64,000 bases of DNA, taken from assembly GCF_003194585.1 (NCBI RefSeq), contig NZ_QHKZ01000003.1:372001-436000 (forward strand), given 5' to 3'. Below the pieces are notes generated by a model. It did no database searches, was not told the DNA's origin, and saw only the letters and a list, made by a program, of their open reading frames with translations. Origin of the DNA: Nocardioides daejeonensis. GTDB lineage: Bacteria > Actinomycetota > Actinomycetes > Propionibacteriales > Nocardioidaceae. Shown here in pieces: positions 9,143 to 17,505 of the stretch. How positions within the stretch are numbered: the first letter of the stretch is position 1; every line of letters begins with the position of its first letter. The position numbers were made by a program, and so were the translations under genes.

Positions 9143-10387
9143 TCAGGGGCGGCCGAGCGCGTCGCTGCCGTAGACGTCGAGCCAGCTCAGCGCGGTCTCC
9201 AGCACCGCGGCCCGCTGGGCGATGCGGCAGCCGAGCTGCTCCTCGATCCTGCCGATCCGGTAGCGGACCGTGTTGGGGTGGACGAACAGTCGCTCGGCAG
9301 CCAGGTCGAAGCTCTGACCCGCCTGGAGATAGACGAGGGCGGTTCGCCGGAGCACGTCGTAACCCCGGACCGGACCGAGCAGGGGACCCAGCTCACGGCG
9401 GATCATCTCCCGGGTGAGCTCGCTGTCGCCGACGAGGCTGACGAGTTCGACCTCGCCGTACGCATGGCATGCAGCCGGCGCGTGCACGCCCACCCGCTGG
9501 GCGGCGATCGCCTGCAGATGACTGAGGCGGAATGCCTCCGCTCCCTGACAGGGACGCCCGAAGGCCAGGTGAAGCTCCAGCGACGTCATCAGCTCGGCGG
9601 CCGGCTCCAGCGCGAGCACGGGCGGCTCCGGCGTGGCCACCCAGCCCCAGATCTCCCGACTCGCTGCCAGCGTGGTCAGCGGCTGTGGCAGTCCGAGCAG
9701 GGTGCAGACCCGGACCGCGAGATCGTAGAACGGCGCCTCGATCTCCTGCTGGGACGGCGAGGTGGCGGAGAGCACGAAGGCGGTCTGCCAGAGCCCGAAC
9801 CTGTGACCCAGGATCCGCTCCGCGAGCGCGCTGGGGCGGGCACCGGCGATCAGCGAGCCGATCAGCTCCCCGCGGCGGGCCTGGGTGCCTTCGGTGAGCG
9901 CCGATCGCTCCTCGGTGAAGTGGATGATCAACGACTCGACGGAGTCGTCGATCCACAGCTCGGCCCGCTGCCAGAGCGTCAGCAGCGCCTCGTCGCGCGG
10001 CAGGCCCGGCGGCAGCATCTCGGGTTGGGTGTGTTCGGTGAGGTAGCGGAACGTGCTCTTGTTGGCGACGCGGTAGACCTTGAGCAGAACGCCGATGTCC
10101 AGGTGCCTACGGGCGATCGACAGGCTCAGGGCCACAGCGGCGGGCGGGAGGGCCAGCCGGTACTCCTCGGAGAGGCCCACCACCAGGAAGTTGCGCCAGT
10201 GGGCGCGCGTGGACGCGTGCAGCTCCTCGACCAGCGTCGGGTCGCCGGCGATCTCGGGGATCGCACCCAGGATCTCGTCGTCCACGCTCCGCACGAACTG
10301 GTCGACCTCGTCGGGATGCAGGGCCGCCTCCACGAACCCCTGCAGCCACACCTTGACTGTCGGAGCATCGTCGCGCCTGCTCGCCAT
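9143..10387 (-). CDS. PucR/CdaR-type transcriptional regulator
   Basis: This 414-residue regulator has an N-terminal helical RsbRD-like sensor region, a central GGDEF-like/PucR middle region, and a C-terminal PucR helix-turn-helix with LAAERLFVHPNTVRYRIGRI. The start is ATG 10387 because a strong AAAGGAGG lies just upstream; the longer frame reaching 10558 has no such site. It is divergent from the GMC oxidoreductase gene and directly upstream of the mce operon, so it may control either. The effector is unknown. Confidence 0.85.
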   Translation of the reverse strand: MASRRDDAPTVKVWLQGFVEAALHPDEVDQFVRSVDDEILGAIPEIAGDPTLVEELHASTRAHWRNFLVVGLSEEYRLALPPAAVALSLSIARRHLDIGVLLKVYRVANKSTFRYLTEHTQPEMLPPGLPRDEALLTLWQRAELWIDDSVESLIIHFTEERSALTEGTQARRGELIGSLIAGARPSALAERILGHRFGLWQTAFVLSATSPSQQEIEAPFYDLAVRVCTLLGLPQPLTTLAASREIWGWVATPEPPVLALEPAAELMTSLELHLAFGRPCQGAEAFRLSHLQAIAAQRVGVHAPAACHAYGEVELVSLVGDSELTREMIRRELGPLLGPVRGYDVLRRTALVYLQAGQSFDLAAERLFVHPNTVRYRIGRIEEQLGCRIAQRAAVLETALSWLDVYGSDALGRP

Positions 10388-10526
10388 CTCGACCTCCTTT
10401 GGTGTCTCCAACGCCTGCGAGCAGTAGAAGTGGCGCACGGACGTCGCGGCTTGGAGTGTGTCACAAAACGACGAGGTCGATGTGGCCTGCCTCACAAGCG
10501 CGCGACGGGCGTCTCCCACCACGCTG

Positions 10527-10553
10527 GCTGCACCGTGCGAAGCACGGTGCAGC
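10527..10553. promoter_or_regulatory. perfect 12-bp inverted repeat upstream of the GMC oxidoreductase
   Basis: The arms GCTGCACCGTGC and GCACGGTGCAGC are separated by GAA and end 18 bases before the GMC start. This position suits an operator for the divergent PucR-type regulator or a leader hairpin occluding translation. Sequence alone does not separate these. Confidence 0.5.
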
Positions 10554-10571
10554 TGCACGACGAGAGGACAG

Positions 10572-12155
10572 ATGATGCGCGAGTACGACTACATCGTGGT
10601 GGGCAGCGGCTCGGGAGGCGCAGTGCTCGCCAGCCGCCTGACCGAGGACCCCGGGGTCTCCGTGCTCGTGCTGGAGGCCGGTGGCCGCAGCCGGCCGAAT
10701 CTGAACGTCCAGATCCCCGCCGCCTTCGCCAAGCAGTTCCATACCGCCCTGGACTGGGACTACGAGTCCGAGCCGGAGCCGCAGCTCGGCGGCCGGCGCA
10801 TCTACCAACCGCGCGGCAAGATGCTCGGCGGCACCAGCGGCATGAACGCCATGATCTACATCCGCGGCAACCGTGCCGACTACGACGGCTGGGCCAAGGC
10901 AGGCGCCACCGGCTGGTCCTACGACGAGGTGCTACCGCTCTTCCGGCGGATGGAGACGAACAGCCGCGGCGCGAGCGAGTTCCACGGAGCACACGGCCCG
11001 CAGTACGTCGAGGACGCACCGGATCCGCGCGAAGGCTCGCGCCGGCTCGTCGAGGCGATGGTGGAGGCCGGGATCGGCCGGACCGACGACTTCAACGGCG
11101 CGCAGCAGGAGGGCGCCTCCCTCTATCAGCGCTTCACCCGCCGCGGCCAGCGCTGGACCGTGTGGGACGGCTACCTCGCCCCGCACCGCAAGCGCCCCAA
11201 CCTCACCATCACCTCACGTGCCCTCGTGCACAGGGTGCTGATCGAGTCGGGTCGTGCTGTCGGCGTCTCCGCCCGGGTCGGCAAGGAGCTGCAGACGCTG
11301 CGCGCCCGCCGGGAGGTCATCCTCTGCGCCGGGGCCTACAACACACCGCAGCTGCTGATGCTCTCCGGCATCGGCCCTGCCGACCACCTCGCTGAGCACG
11401 GGATCGCGACCGTCGTCGACAACCCGCATGTGGGCGCGCACCTGATGGATCACCCGATGTACCTGGTGAACTGGGACAGCAGCCATCCCGACAACCTCGC
11501 GTTCGCCGAAAAGCCGGCGCAGCTGCTCAAGTTCTTCCTGCAGCGCAAGGGAATGCTCACCTCCAACATCGGTGAGGCCGGCGCGTTCTTCCACACCAGC
11601 GTGGCCGACGAGGCGCCGTCCATGCAGATGATCGGGGCGCCGGCGTACTTCTGGGAACACGGTGCCGCCGAGTACGACGGGCAGGCGATCGCGATCGGAC
11701 TCTCGATGGTGGGCGCGAAGTCGGAGGGCACGGTCCGGCTCGCCTCGGCGGACCCGGAGGCCAAGGTGCGGATCTGCAACAACTACTTCTCCCATCCCGA
11801 CGACATGACCTCGATGGTCGAGGGGATCGAACGGGCGCGGGAGGTGATGGCCACGAAGGCCCTCCACGGGTTCGCCAACCACGAGATCCACCCCGGCCCG
11901 ACGTTCGGCACCAGCCGCACCGAGCTCGAGGAGGCCGTGCGGCAAGGCGTCGAGCACACCTATCACCCCAGCTGCACAGCGCGGATGGGACGGGAGAGCG
12001 AGGGGGTGCTGGACCCCGCCCTGCGTGTGCACGGTGTCACCGGCCTGCGGGTCGCCGACACCTCGGCGATGCCCCGCGTCACCCACGGCAACACCCATGC
12101 ACCGACCATGCTGATCGGCGAGAAGGCCGCCGACCTGATCACGAGCGGAGCCTGA
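10572..12155 (+). CDS. GMC-family FAD-dependent oxidoreductase (choline/alcohol dehydrogenase-like)
   Basis: This 527-residue GMC oxidoreductase should oxidise a primary alcohol to an aldehyde using FAD. The ADP-binding motif GSGSGG lies at residues 11-16, the GMC signature around PRGKMLGGTSGMNAMIYIRG, and the C-terminal catalytic region contains HPSCTARMG and THGNTHAPTMLIGEKAAD with the active-site His. Two adjacent ATGs (10572 and 10575) follow GAGAGGA; either could be used. It sits one base from the aldehyde dehydrogenase gene, suggesting an alcohol-to-acid pathway. The substrate is unknown. Confidence 0.9.
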   Translation: MMREYDYIVVGSGSGGAVLASRLTEDPGVSVLVLEAGGRSRPNLNVQIPAAFAKQFHTALDWDYESEPEPQLGGRRIYQPRGKMLGGTSGMNAMIYIRGNRADYDGWAKAGATGWSYDEVLPLFRRMETNSRGASEFHGAHGPQYVEDAPDPREGSRRLVEAMVEAGIGRTDDFNGAQQEGASLYQRFTRRGQRWTVWDGYLAPHRKRPNLTITSRALVHRVLIESGRAVGVSARVGKELQTLRARREVILCAGAYNTPQLLMLSGIGPADHLAEHGIATVVDNPHVGAHLMDHPMYLVNWDSSHPDNLAFAEKPAQLLKFFLQRKGMLTSNIGEAGAFFHTSVADEAPSMQMIGAPAYFWEHGAAEYDGQAIAIGLSMVGAKSEGTVRLASADPEAKVRICNNYFSHPDDMTSMVEGIERAREVMATKALHGFANHEIHPGPTFGTSRTELEEAVRQGVEHTYHPSCTARMGRESEGVLDPALRVHGVTGLRVADTSAMPRVTHGNTHAPTMLIGEKAADLITSGA

Positions 12156-12156
12156 G

Positions 12157-13869
12157 ATGACCGTCGAGGCAACCAGCCAGCGAGCAGACCAGATCGCGGA
12201 GACCGCCCGTGCTGGCGCCGAGGCATGGGCAGGCATCGACCTGCAGGGACGCCGCCGACTCCTGGAGCAGCTGGCCGGCCTGATCGACAGGCATGCTGCC
12301 GAGTGGGTGCGCATCGCCGCCGAGATCAAGGGGCTCGCGCCGGACTCCGCCGCCGTGGGCGAGGAGTGGATCTCCGGTCCGTGGGCGACGCTCTACTACA
12401 CCGGTCACCTCATCCAGAGCCTGGCGAAGCTCGAGCAGGGCGACTCCCCTGTCGACGGCTTCGCCACCCGCCGCGCACCGGGCGATCGGGTGGCGATCGA
12501 CATCCTGCCGCACAGCGTGTGGGACCGGCTGCTCCTCTCGGGGTTCTCCGCCGAGGTCTGGTGCCGGCCGGGCGTGAGTGCGGAGGAGGTGCGGCGCACG
12601 GCGGGACTCGGGCTGCGTGATCCCCGTGCGGTGCGCGGCTCCTGTGTCGTCCTCGGCGCGGGCAACATCTTCTCGATCGCACCGCTCGACGCGCTCTATG
12701 TGCTCTACGCCGACAACCGGTCGGTGGCCCTCAAGCTCAACCCCGTCACCGATGCGCTGCTCCCGGTCTTCGAAGCGATCTTCGAGCCGTTCATCAGGAT
12801 CGGGGCGGTCCAGGTCTTCTCCAGCGACGTGGAGCTCGGCGCCGCCGTCATCGCGCACGACGCCATCGACGCCGTGCACATGACCGGCTCCGAGGCGACC
12901 CACGATGCCATCGTCTGGGGCGCGGGCTCCGAGGGCGACGCCAACCGAGCCGCCGGTACGCCGAAGCTCCGGAAGCCCATCACGAGCGAGCTCGGTGGTG
13001 TCTCGCCGGTGATCGTGGTGCCCGGCCGATGGTCGCGGCGAGACCTGGAGTTCCAGGCGAAGCACGTGGCCACTATGCGGCTGCACAACTCCGGCTCGAA
13101 CTGCGTCGCCGGGCAGGTCCTGGTGGTCAGCGCGGACTGGCCCCAGAAGGCCGACTTCCTTGACGCCGTACGCCGCGCGTTGGCGACGGCTCCCGCTCGA
13201 CCGGCCTGGTACCCGGGGACTCCCTCCCGGATCGCGGCTGCGCGGAGCAGTGCGACGCCGCACGAGGAGGTGGGCGGCACTCCGGAGCGGACGCTGCTGC
13301 CGTGCCTGGAGGCGGGGAGCGCCGACCCCGCGTTCTCGAACGAGTTCTTCGGGCCCGTCCTCGGCGTCACCGAGCTGCCCGGCGAGGGTGCGGAGTACCT
13401 GCGCACCGCGATCGACTTCGCGAACGACCAGCTCCGCGGCACGCTCGGTGCCAATCTCCTGGCTCATCCACGAGATCTGCGTGCGCTCGGCGGCGACCGG
13501 CTCGACCAGCTCCTCGCCGACCTGCGCTACGGGACCATCGCGATCAATGCCTGGACCGCGGTGGGCTACCTCTCGCCGTACGCGACCTGGGGCGCCTTCC
13601 CCGGGCACACGGCCGACGACATCCAGTCCGGACACGGGGTGGTGCACAACGGCCTGCTCCTGGCACAGCCTGAACGGACGATCGTCCGCGGTCCCTTCCG
13701 TCCCTTCCCGCGCTCCTGGGCCACGGGGAGCGCGGCGCTGACGCCGTTGCCGCCCTGGTTCGTGCACAACCGGACCGCCGCCACCACCGGCGAGCGGCTG
13801 GTGCGCTTCTCGGCCGCACCGCGGTGGCGCAAGCTGCCGGGCGTGTTCGCCTCCGCGCTGCGCGGCTGA
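12157..13869 (+). CDS. aldehyde dehydrogenase family protein, unusually long
   Basis: This 570-residue NAD(P)-dependent aldehyde dehydrogenase is coupled to the GMC gene (one-base gap). The general-base Glu is about E278 in SELGGVSP and the nucleophile about C316 in NSGSNCVAGQ. It exceeds the usual 480-500 residues; extra sequence lies in an N-terminal helical part and near the C-terminus. It belongs to a divergent ALDH subgroup, since the usual PWNFP motif is replaced by LGAGNIFSIAP. It likely oxidises the aldehyde made by the GMC enzyme. Confidence 0.82.
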   Translation: MTVEATSQRADQIAETARAGAEAWAGIDLQGRRRLLEQLAGLIDRHAAEWVRIAAEIKGLAPDSAAVGEEWISGPWATLYYTGHLIQSLAKLEQGDSPVDGFATRRAPGDRVAIDILPHSVWDRLLLSGFSAEVWCRPGVSAEEVRRTAGLGLRDPRAVRGSCVVLGAGNIFSIAPLDALYVLYADNRSVALKLNPVTDALLPVFEAIFEPFIRIGAVQVFSSDVELGAAVIAHDAIDAVHMTGSEATHDAIVWGAGSEGDANRAAGTPKLRKPITSELGGVSPVIVVPGRWSRRDLEFQAKHVATMRLHNSGSNCVAGQVLVVSADWPQKADFLDAVRRALATAPARPAWYPGTPSRIAAARSSATPHEEVGGTPERTLLPCLEAGSADPAFSNEFFGPVLGVTELPGEGAEYLRTAIDFANDQLRGTLGANLLAHPRDLRALGGDRLDQLLADLRYGTIAINAWTAVGYLSPYATWGAFPGHTADDIQSGHGVVHNGLLLAQPERTIVRGPFRPFPRSWATGSAALTPLPPWFVHNRTAATTGERLVRFSAAPRWRKLPGVFASALRG

Positions 13870-13936
13870 GAGGTTCCGCCGGGTCGAGGACCGAACCCGG
13901 TGTCGTCCGGCCGGGCCTGACGCTCCGGGTGTCCGT

Positions 13937-13970
13937 ACGTGGCGGGGAAGGACGTTCCTCCCCGCCACGT
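13937..13970. terminator. hairpin between convergent genes
   Basis: The arms ACGTGGCGGGG and CCCCGCCACGT enclose a 12-base loop. It lies between the stop of the plus-strand aldehyde dehydrogenase and the stop of the minus-strand membrane protein, so it probably ends both transcripts. No long T run follows, as is common in actinobacteria. Confidence 0.65.
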
Positions 13971-13972
13971 GC

Positions 13973-14383
13973 TCAGGCGCGCCGGGCGGCGTACCAGGCG
14001 CTCAGGGGTCCGACGACCAGCGCCGTGGCTGCCGTCAGCAGAATCTGCGTCACGTTCCGGCCGGCCTCGAAGGGCAGGATGAGCGGCAGCACCAGCAGGT
14101 AGGAGATCAGCGCCGCCACCGCACCGTGCACGAAGGGGTTGCCGGCCAGGGCGCTGCGTCGGGCGGCGACAGCGAACGCGGTCACCGCCACCCCGGCCAA
14201 CCAGATCGCGCCGGCCGGGGCCGAGACCATGGCCGCGAAAGGCGCAAGCAGCCCCCCGATGACGAGGATGCTGAAGCCGGTCGATGCGCCGCGTACCGCG
14301 TTGGGTACGTCGACCCGACCCGCGGCACCTGCCGTCGGACTGCTGGGCTTCCGATCGGATCGGTCGGCTCGGCTCACACCCAT
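13973..14383 (-). CDS. small integral membrane protein of unknown function
   Basis: This 136-residue protein has a polar N-terminus of about 30 residues and four hydrophobic segments (about 33-55, 58-73, 85-103 and 110-128). No catalytic or binding motif is recognised. Its start lies four bases after the stop of the PucR-type regulator, so the two are co-transcribed and probably translationally linked. It might be a sensor partner or small transporter; this is only positional inference. Confidence 0.65.
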   Translation of the reverse strand: MGVSRADRSDRKPSSPTAGAAGRVDVPNAVRGASTGFSILVIGGLLAPFAAMVSAPAGAIWLAGVAVTAFAVAARRSALAGNPFVHGAVAALISYLLVLPLILPFEAGRNVTQILLTAATALVVGPLSAWYAARRA

Positions 14384-14387
14384 CGCC

Positions 14388-15668
14388 TCAGCCGATCATC
14401 GCCGGGCCGAGCCAGGCACATGCGGTGAGGGCCAGCTCGATGTCGAGGCGGTTGTCGAGCAGCGGCACCGGCAACGCGGCCTCGGCCGCGGTGAGCCGGT
14501 ACTTGATCGAGTTCTTGTGCATCATCATGGCCTCGGCCGTGGCGGTGTAGTTCATGTCGTGTCGCAGGAACTCCAGCAAGGTCAACCGGTGGCGCGCCGA
14601 CACGTCGTCGTCGCGGACCAGCTCACCCAGCACGCTGCGCACCCAGTCGCGCGACGCGGTCAGGTTGTGGGAGAGCAGCGCGGTCGCCGCCATTCCCGGC
14701 TCGTCGTGAGAGAGCACCATCCGCTCCGGCTGCCCACCGAGCGAGGCCACCCGGTGCACCTGGAGCGCCTCGTTGTGGCTCCGGCGGAACCCCTCGACCC
14801 CCGCTCCACGGCTGCCCAGCGCCATGACCGGCCCCGGGCGATCGGCGTCTCGCCAGCGGGTCAGCTCGCGATCGAAGCGCCACTCCCTCGGCAAGGGGAT
14901 CCATCCCCAGACGGTGGCCCGGTCGCAGCCGACGACCAGGGGGCGCCCACCGCCGATCCGCGCTGCCAGCTCGCGCATCGCCTTCGTCGAGCGGCTGAAC
15001 TGGTCGTCGCGCAGGCCGGCCTCGCTGGTCCACGCGACGACGGCCACGTGATGACCGCGCAAGCGGAACCCGAGCACGTCCTCGGCCGCGGTCACCTCGA
15101 CCTCCGCGCCGGCCAGGATCTCGCGCACCTTCGCGTCGCGCGCATTGCTCTGGTTGGCGAGCCAGGACTCGCGCTCGGCCTCGTAGACGACGATGACGCG
15201 CTGGCTGATCCAGTCGATGTAGTCGAAGCAGGTCTGCACCACCTCCTCGAAGGCGTCCGCGCGGACCGCCTCAGCCGAGCCGACCGCCTCGGAGGCCGCG
15301 AACGCCTCCCGCATCAGGTCCTGCTGGCCGAGCCGATAGGCACGGACGAGGGCGTTCATGGAGATCCCGCGCTGGGCCAGCCGCCGCGCGTACTCCACCG
15401 CCGCGCTCGGCGGCTCCAGCCGGTCGGGAGGGATCTGGTACTCCAGGGCGCGGAGGATGGTGACGACGTTGCCCTCCACGCTGGCGTGCAGCATGTCGAG
15501 GAGCAACGGCTCCAGGTCCAGCTCCTCGATCTTGCTCGCCAGGAGATCGCTCATCTGCGACGTCACCTGGTTGAGCCGACCGGTCAGCGCTCCGGCAACC
15601 TGCGCCACATGGTCGCGGACCAGCTCCGCATGACTCCGTTGGCCGGGCACGGCCTGGGTCACGGTCAT
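14388..15668 (-). CDS. PucR-type transcriptional regulator
   Basis: This 426-residue regulator shares the architecture of the one at 9143: an N-terminal helical region (RsbRD-like), a middle domain, and a C-terminal PucR helix-turn-helix with YTATAEAMMMHKNSIKYRLTAAE. The start is ATG 15668 (MTVTQAVPG), with GGGAGG upstream; a longer frame to 15746 lacks a comparable site. It is divergent from the acyl-CoA synthetase operon, its most likely target. The signal it senses is unknown. Confidence 0.83.
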   Translation of the reverse strand: MTVTQAVPGQRSHAELVRDHVAQVAGALTGRLNQVTSQMSDLLASKIEELDLEPLLLDMLHASVEGNVVTILRALEYQIPPDRLEPPSAAVEYARRLAQRGISMNALVRAYRLGQQDLMREAFAASEAVGSAEAVRADAFEEVVQTCFDYIDWISQRVIVVYEAERESWLANQSNARDAKVREILAGAEVEVTAAEDVLGFRLRGHHVAVVAWTSEAGLRDDQFSRSTKAMRELAARIGGGRPLVVGCDRATVWGWIPLPREWRFDRELTRWRDADRPGPVMALGSRGAGVEGFRRSHNEALQVHRVASLGGQPERMVLSHDEPGMAATALLSHNLTASRDWVRSVLGELVRDDDVSARHRLTLLEFLRHDMNYTATAEAMMMHKNSIKYRLTAAEAALPVPLLDNRLDIELALTACAWLGPAMIG

Positions 15669-15994
15669 GAATGCCTCCCTGAGGACGGGCTCCCCGGATG
15701 CGGTGGAGCCGGTGCTCCCCGAAGCGGGGACACACAGTCGATTCATATCTGCATGATGAGCCGGTCAACGACGAGATGCCAGCAGAGTCACGTAACCACT
15801 CCCCAGCCGGCCGAATACTGGCTCGAAAGACCAAGCAATCGGCCTTCTTTTGTTCGCGGCTCACAGTCCTCAGTGCTCGACGACCGAGCCGGACCCCGAG
15901 GTTTGTGATCGACGACCAGTGATCGGCGCCACACCGCTTCCTACGGTGCTGCTGAGAGATCGGGCTCTCTCCGACACCGACTTGAGGAGTGGAA
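15669..15994. promoter_or_regulatory. divergent intergenic region between PucR-type regulator and acyl-CoA synthetase
   Basis: These 326 bases hold no credible gene. They are less GC-rich than the flanks and should contain both divergent promoters. The hexamer GTGATC occurs twice about 15 bases apart near 15904-15924. The ribosome binding site GAGGAG for the synthetase is at 15984-15989. No clear dyad was found. Confidence 0.5.
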
Positions 15995-17458
15995 ATGGCG
16001 GATCTGGGTCACCTGCCTTGGCGTCAGGCCGGCTTCGAGCCTGACCGGAGGTTCATGAGCGACGACCGTCTGAGCCTCACCCGGCAAGAGTTCGACGAGT
16101 GGACCGTGGCGGTGGCCGAGCAGTTCGCTGAGCAGGGCATCGGCGCCGGCGACGTCGTCGCGATCATGCTCCCGAACCGAGTCGAGCTGCTGGTCTGCCT
16201 GGTCGCGGCCTGGCGGCTCGGCGCTGCCGCGACCCCGATCAATCCGGCGTTCACCGCTCGGGAGGGCGACTACCAGATCGACGACGCCCAGTCCGCGCTC
16301 GTGATCAACATCGGTCCCGACGCGCCTCATGCCGGTCGGCCCGTGATCTGGGTCGAGAACCTCCGCCGGATCCCCACCCGGGAGCTCCACTTCGAGCCGA
16401 CGACGTCTCCCGACGAGATCGCGCTGCTGATCTACACCAGTGGCTCCACAGGCAGACCCAAGGGCGTGATGCTCAGCCACGCCAATCTCGACGCGATGTC
16501 GGCCGGCATGGTCGAGCGCATGGAGCTCACGGACACCGACCGGTGCCTCCTCTTCCTGCCGCTCTTCCACTCCAACGCGCTCTTCGTGAGCTTCCTCAGC
16601 CCGGCCAGGGTGGGCGCTGAGACCCGGGTGATGGGCCGCTTCTCCGTCGAGGGCTTCTTCGAGGCTGTCGAGATGTTCCGACCGACCTACTTCTCCGCCG
16701 TACCGACGATCTACTCGATGCTGGTCGCCCAGTCGGGGACGACCGACTTCAGCTCGATCCGGTTCGGTGTCTGCGGCGCGGCACCCGCCTCGCAGGAGCT
16801 CTTGACGGCGGTCGAGCAGCGGTTCGGCTTCGGACTCGTCGAGGGCTACGGCTTGACCGAGGGCAGCTGCGCCTCGTGCGTCAACCCGGTCAACGGCGTA
16901 CGCAAGATCGGCACCGTCGGACCGGCCATGCCTGGCCAGCGGGTCGAGATCATGGGGCCGACCGGCGAGCTGCTGCCGGCCGGAGAGCGCGGCGAGGTCG
17001 TCATCCAGGGAGCCAACGTGATGGTCGGCTACCTGAACCGGCCCGAGGCGACCGCGGAGACACTGCGTGACGGCTGGTTGCACACCGGCGACGTCGGCAT
17101 CCTCGACGAGGACGGCTACCTGCGCATCGTCGACCGCATCAAGGACCTCATCATCCGGGGCGGGGAGAACCTCTACCCGAAGGAGATCGAGGAGGTCCTG
17201 CACACCCACCCCGGTGTGCTCGAGGCCGCCGTCGTGGGTCAGCCCGATCCCGTGTACGGCGAGATCGTCGTCGCGTACATCGCCCCCTACCCCGGCTCTG
17301 ACGTCACCGAGGAGGCGCTGCTCGAGACCTGTCGAGCAGGCCTCACCAAGGTCAAGGTGCCTGCGGCGATCCACATCGTCGAGGCGCTCCCGAAGAACCC
17401 CGTCGGCAAGATCGACAAGCCGACCCTGCGTCGAGAGGCGTCCGCTCCGGTCGGCTGA
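15995..17458 (+). CDS. AMP-binding acyl-CoA synthetase
   Basis: This 487-residue member of the ANL superfamily activates a carboxylic acid to acyl-AMP and then acyl-CoA. The P-loop is YTSGSTGRPKG, the A5 motif GYGLTEG and the A7 motif GWLHTGDVG; the C-terminal lysine lies in NPVGKIDK. ATG 15995 is preferred over GTG 15989 because GAGGAG is correctly spaced. It heads an operon with a DUF3556-type membrane protein and an FAD oxidoreductase, so it probably primes a lipid-like acid. The chain length is not evident. Confidence 0.9.
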   Translation: MADLGHLPWRQAGFEPDRRFMSDDRLSLTRQEFDEWTVAVAEQFAEQGIGAGDVVAIMLPNRVELLVCLVAAWRLGAAATPINPAFTAREGDYQIDDAQSALVINIGPDAPHAGRPVIWVENLRRIPTRELHFEPTTSPDEIALLIYTSGSTGRPKGVMLSHANLDAMSAGMVERMELTDTDRCLLFLPLFHSNALFVSFLSPARVGAETRVMGRFSVEGFFEAVEMFRPTYFSAVPTIYSMLVAQSGTTDFSSIRFGVCGAAPASQELLTAVEQRFGFGLVEGYGLTEGSCASCVNPVNGVRKIGTVGPAMPGQRVEIMGPTGELLPAGERGEVVIQGANVMVGYLNRPEATAETLRDGWLHTGDVGILDEDGYLRIVDRIKDLIIRGGENLYPKEIEEVLHTHPGVLEAAVVGQPDPVYGEIVVAYIAPYPGSDVTEEALLETCRAGLTKVKVPAAIHIVEALPKNPVGKIDKPTLRREASAPVG

Positions 17459-17505
17459 CCGGCCGCAAGCACATCCCGCATCGCCCGTCACATCAGGAGA
17501 ACACC

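Noticed and set aside
9065..11395. A long open frame on the plus strand across the PucR-type and GMC genes
   Set aside because: It is a shadow: its first half is antisense to the regulator and its second half out of frame with the GMC gene, with an Arg/Gly-rich composition.
14139..15908. A 589-codon plus-strand frame over the second PucR-type gene
   Set aside because: It has no recognisable domain and runs antisense to a well-supported regulator with a proper ribosome binding site.
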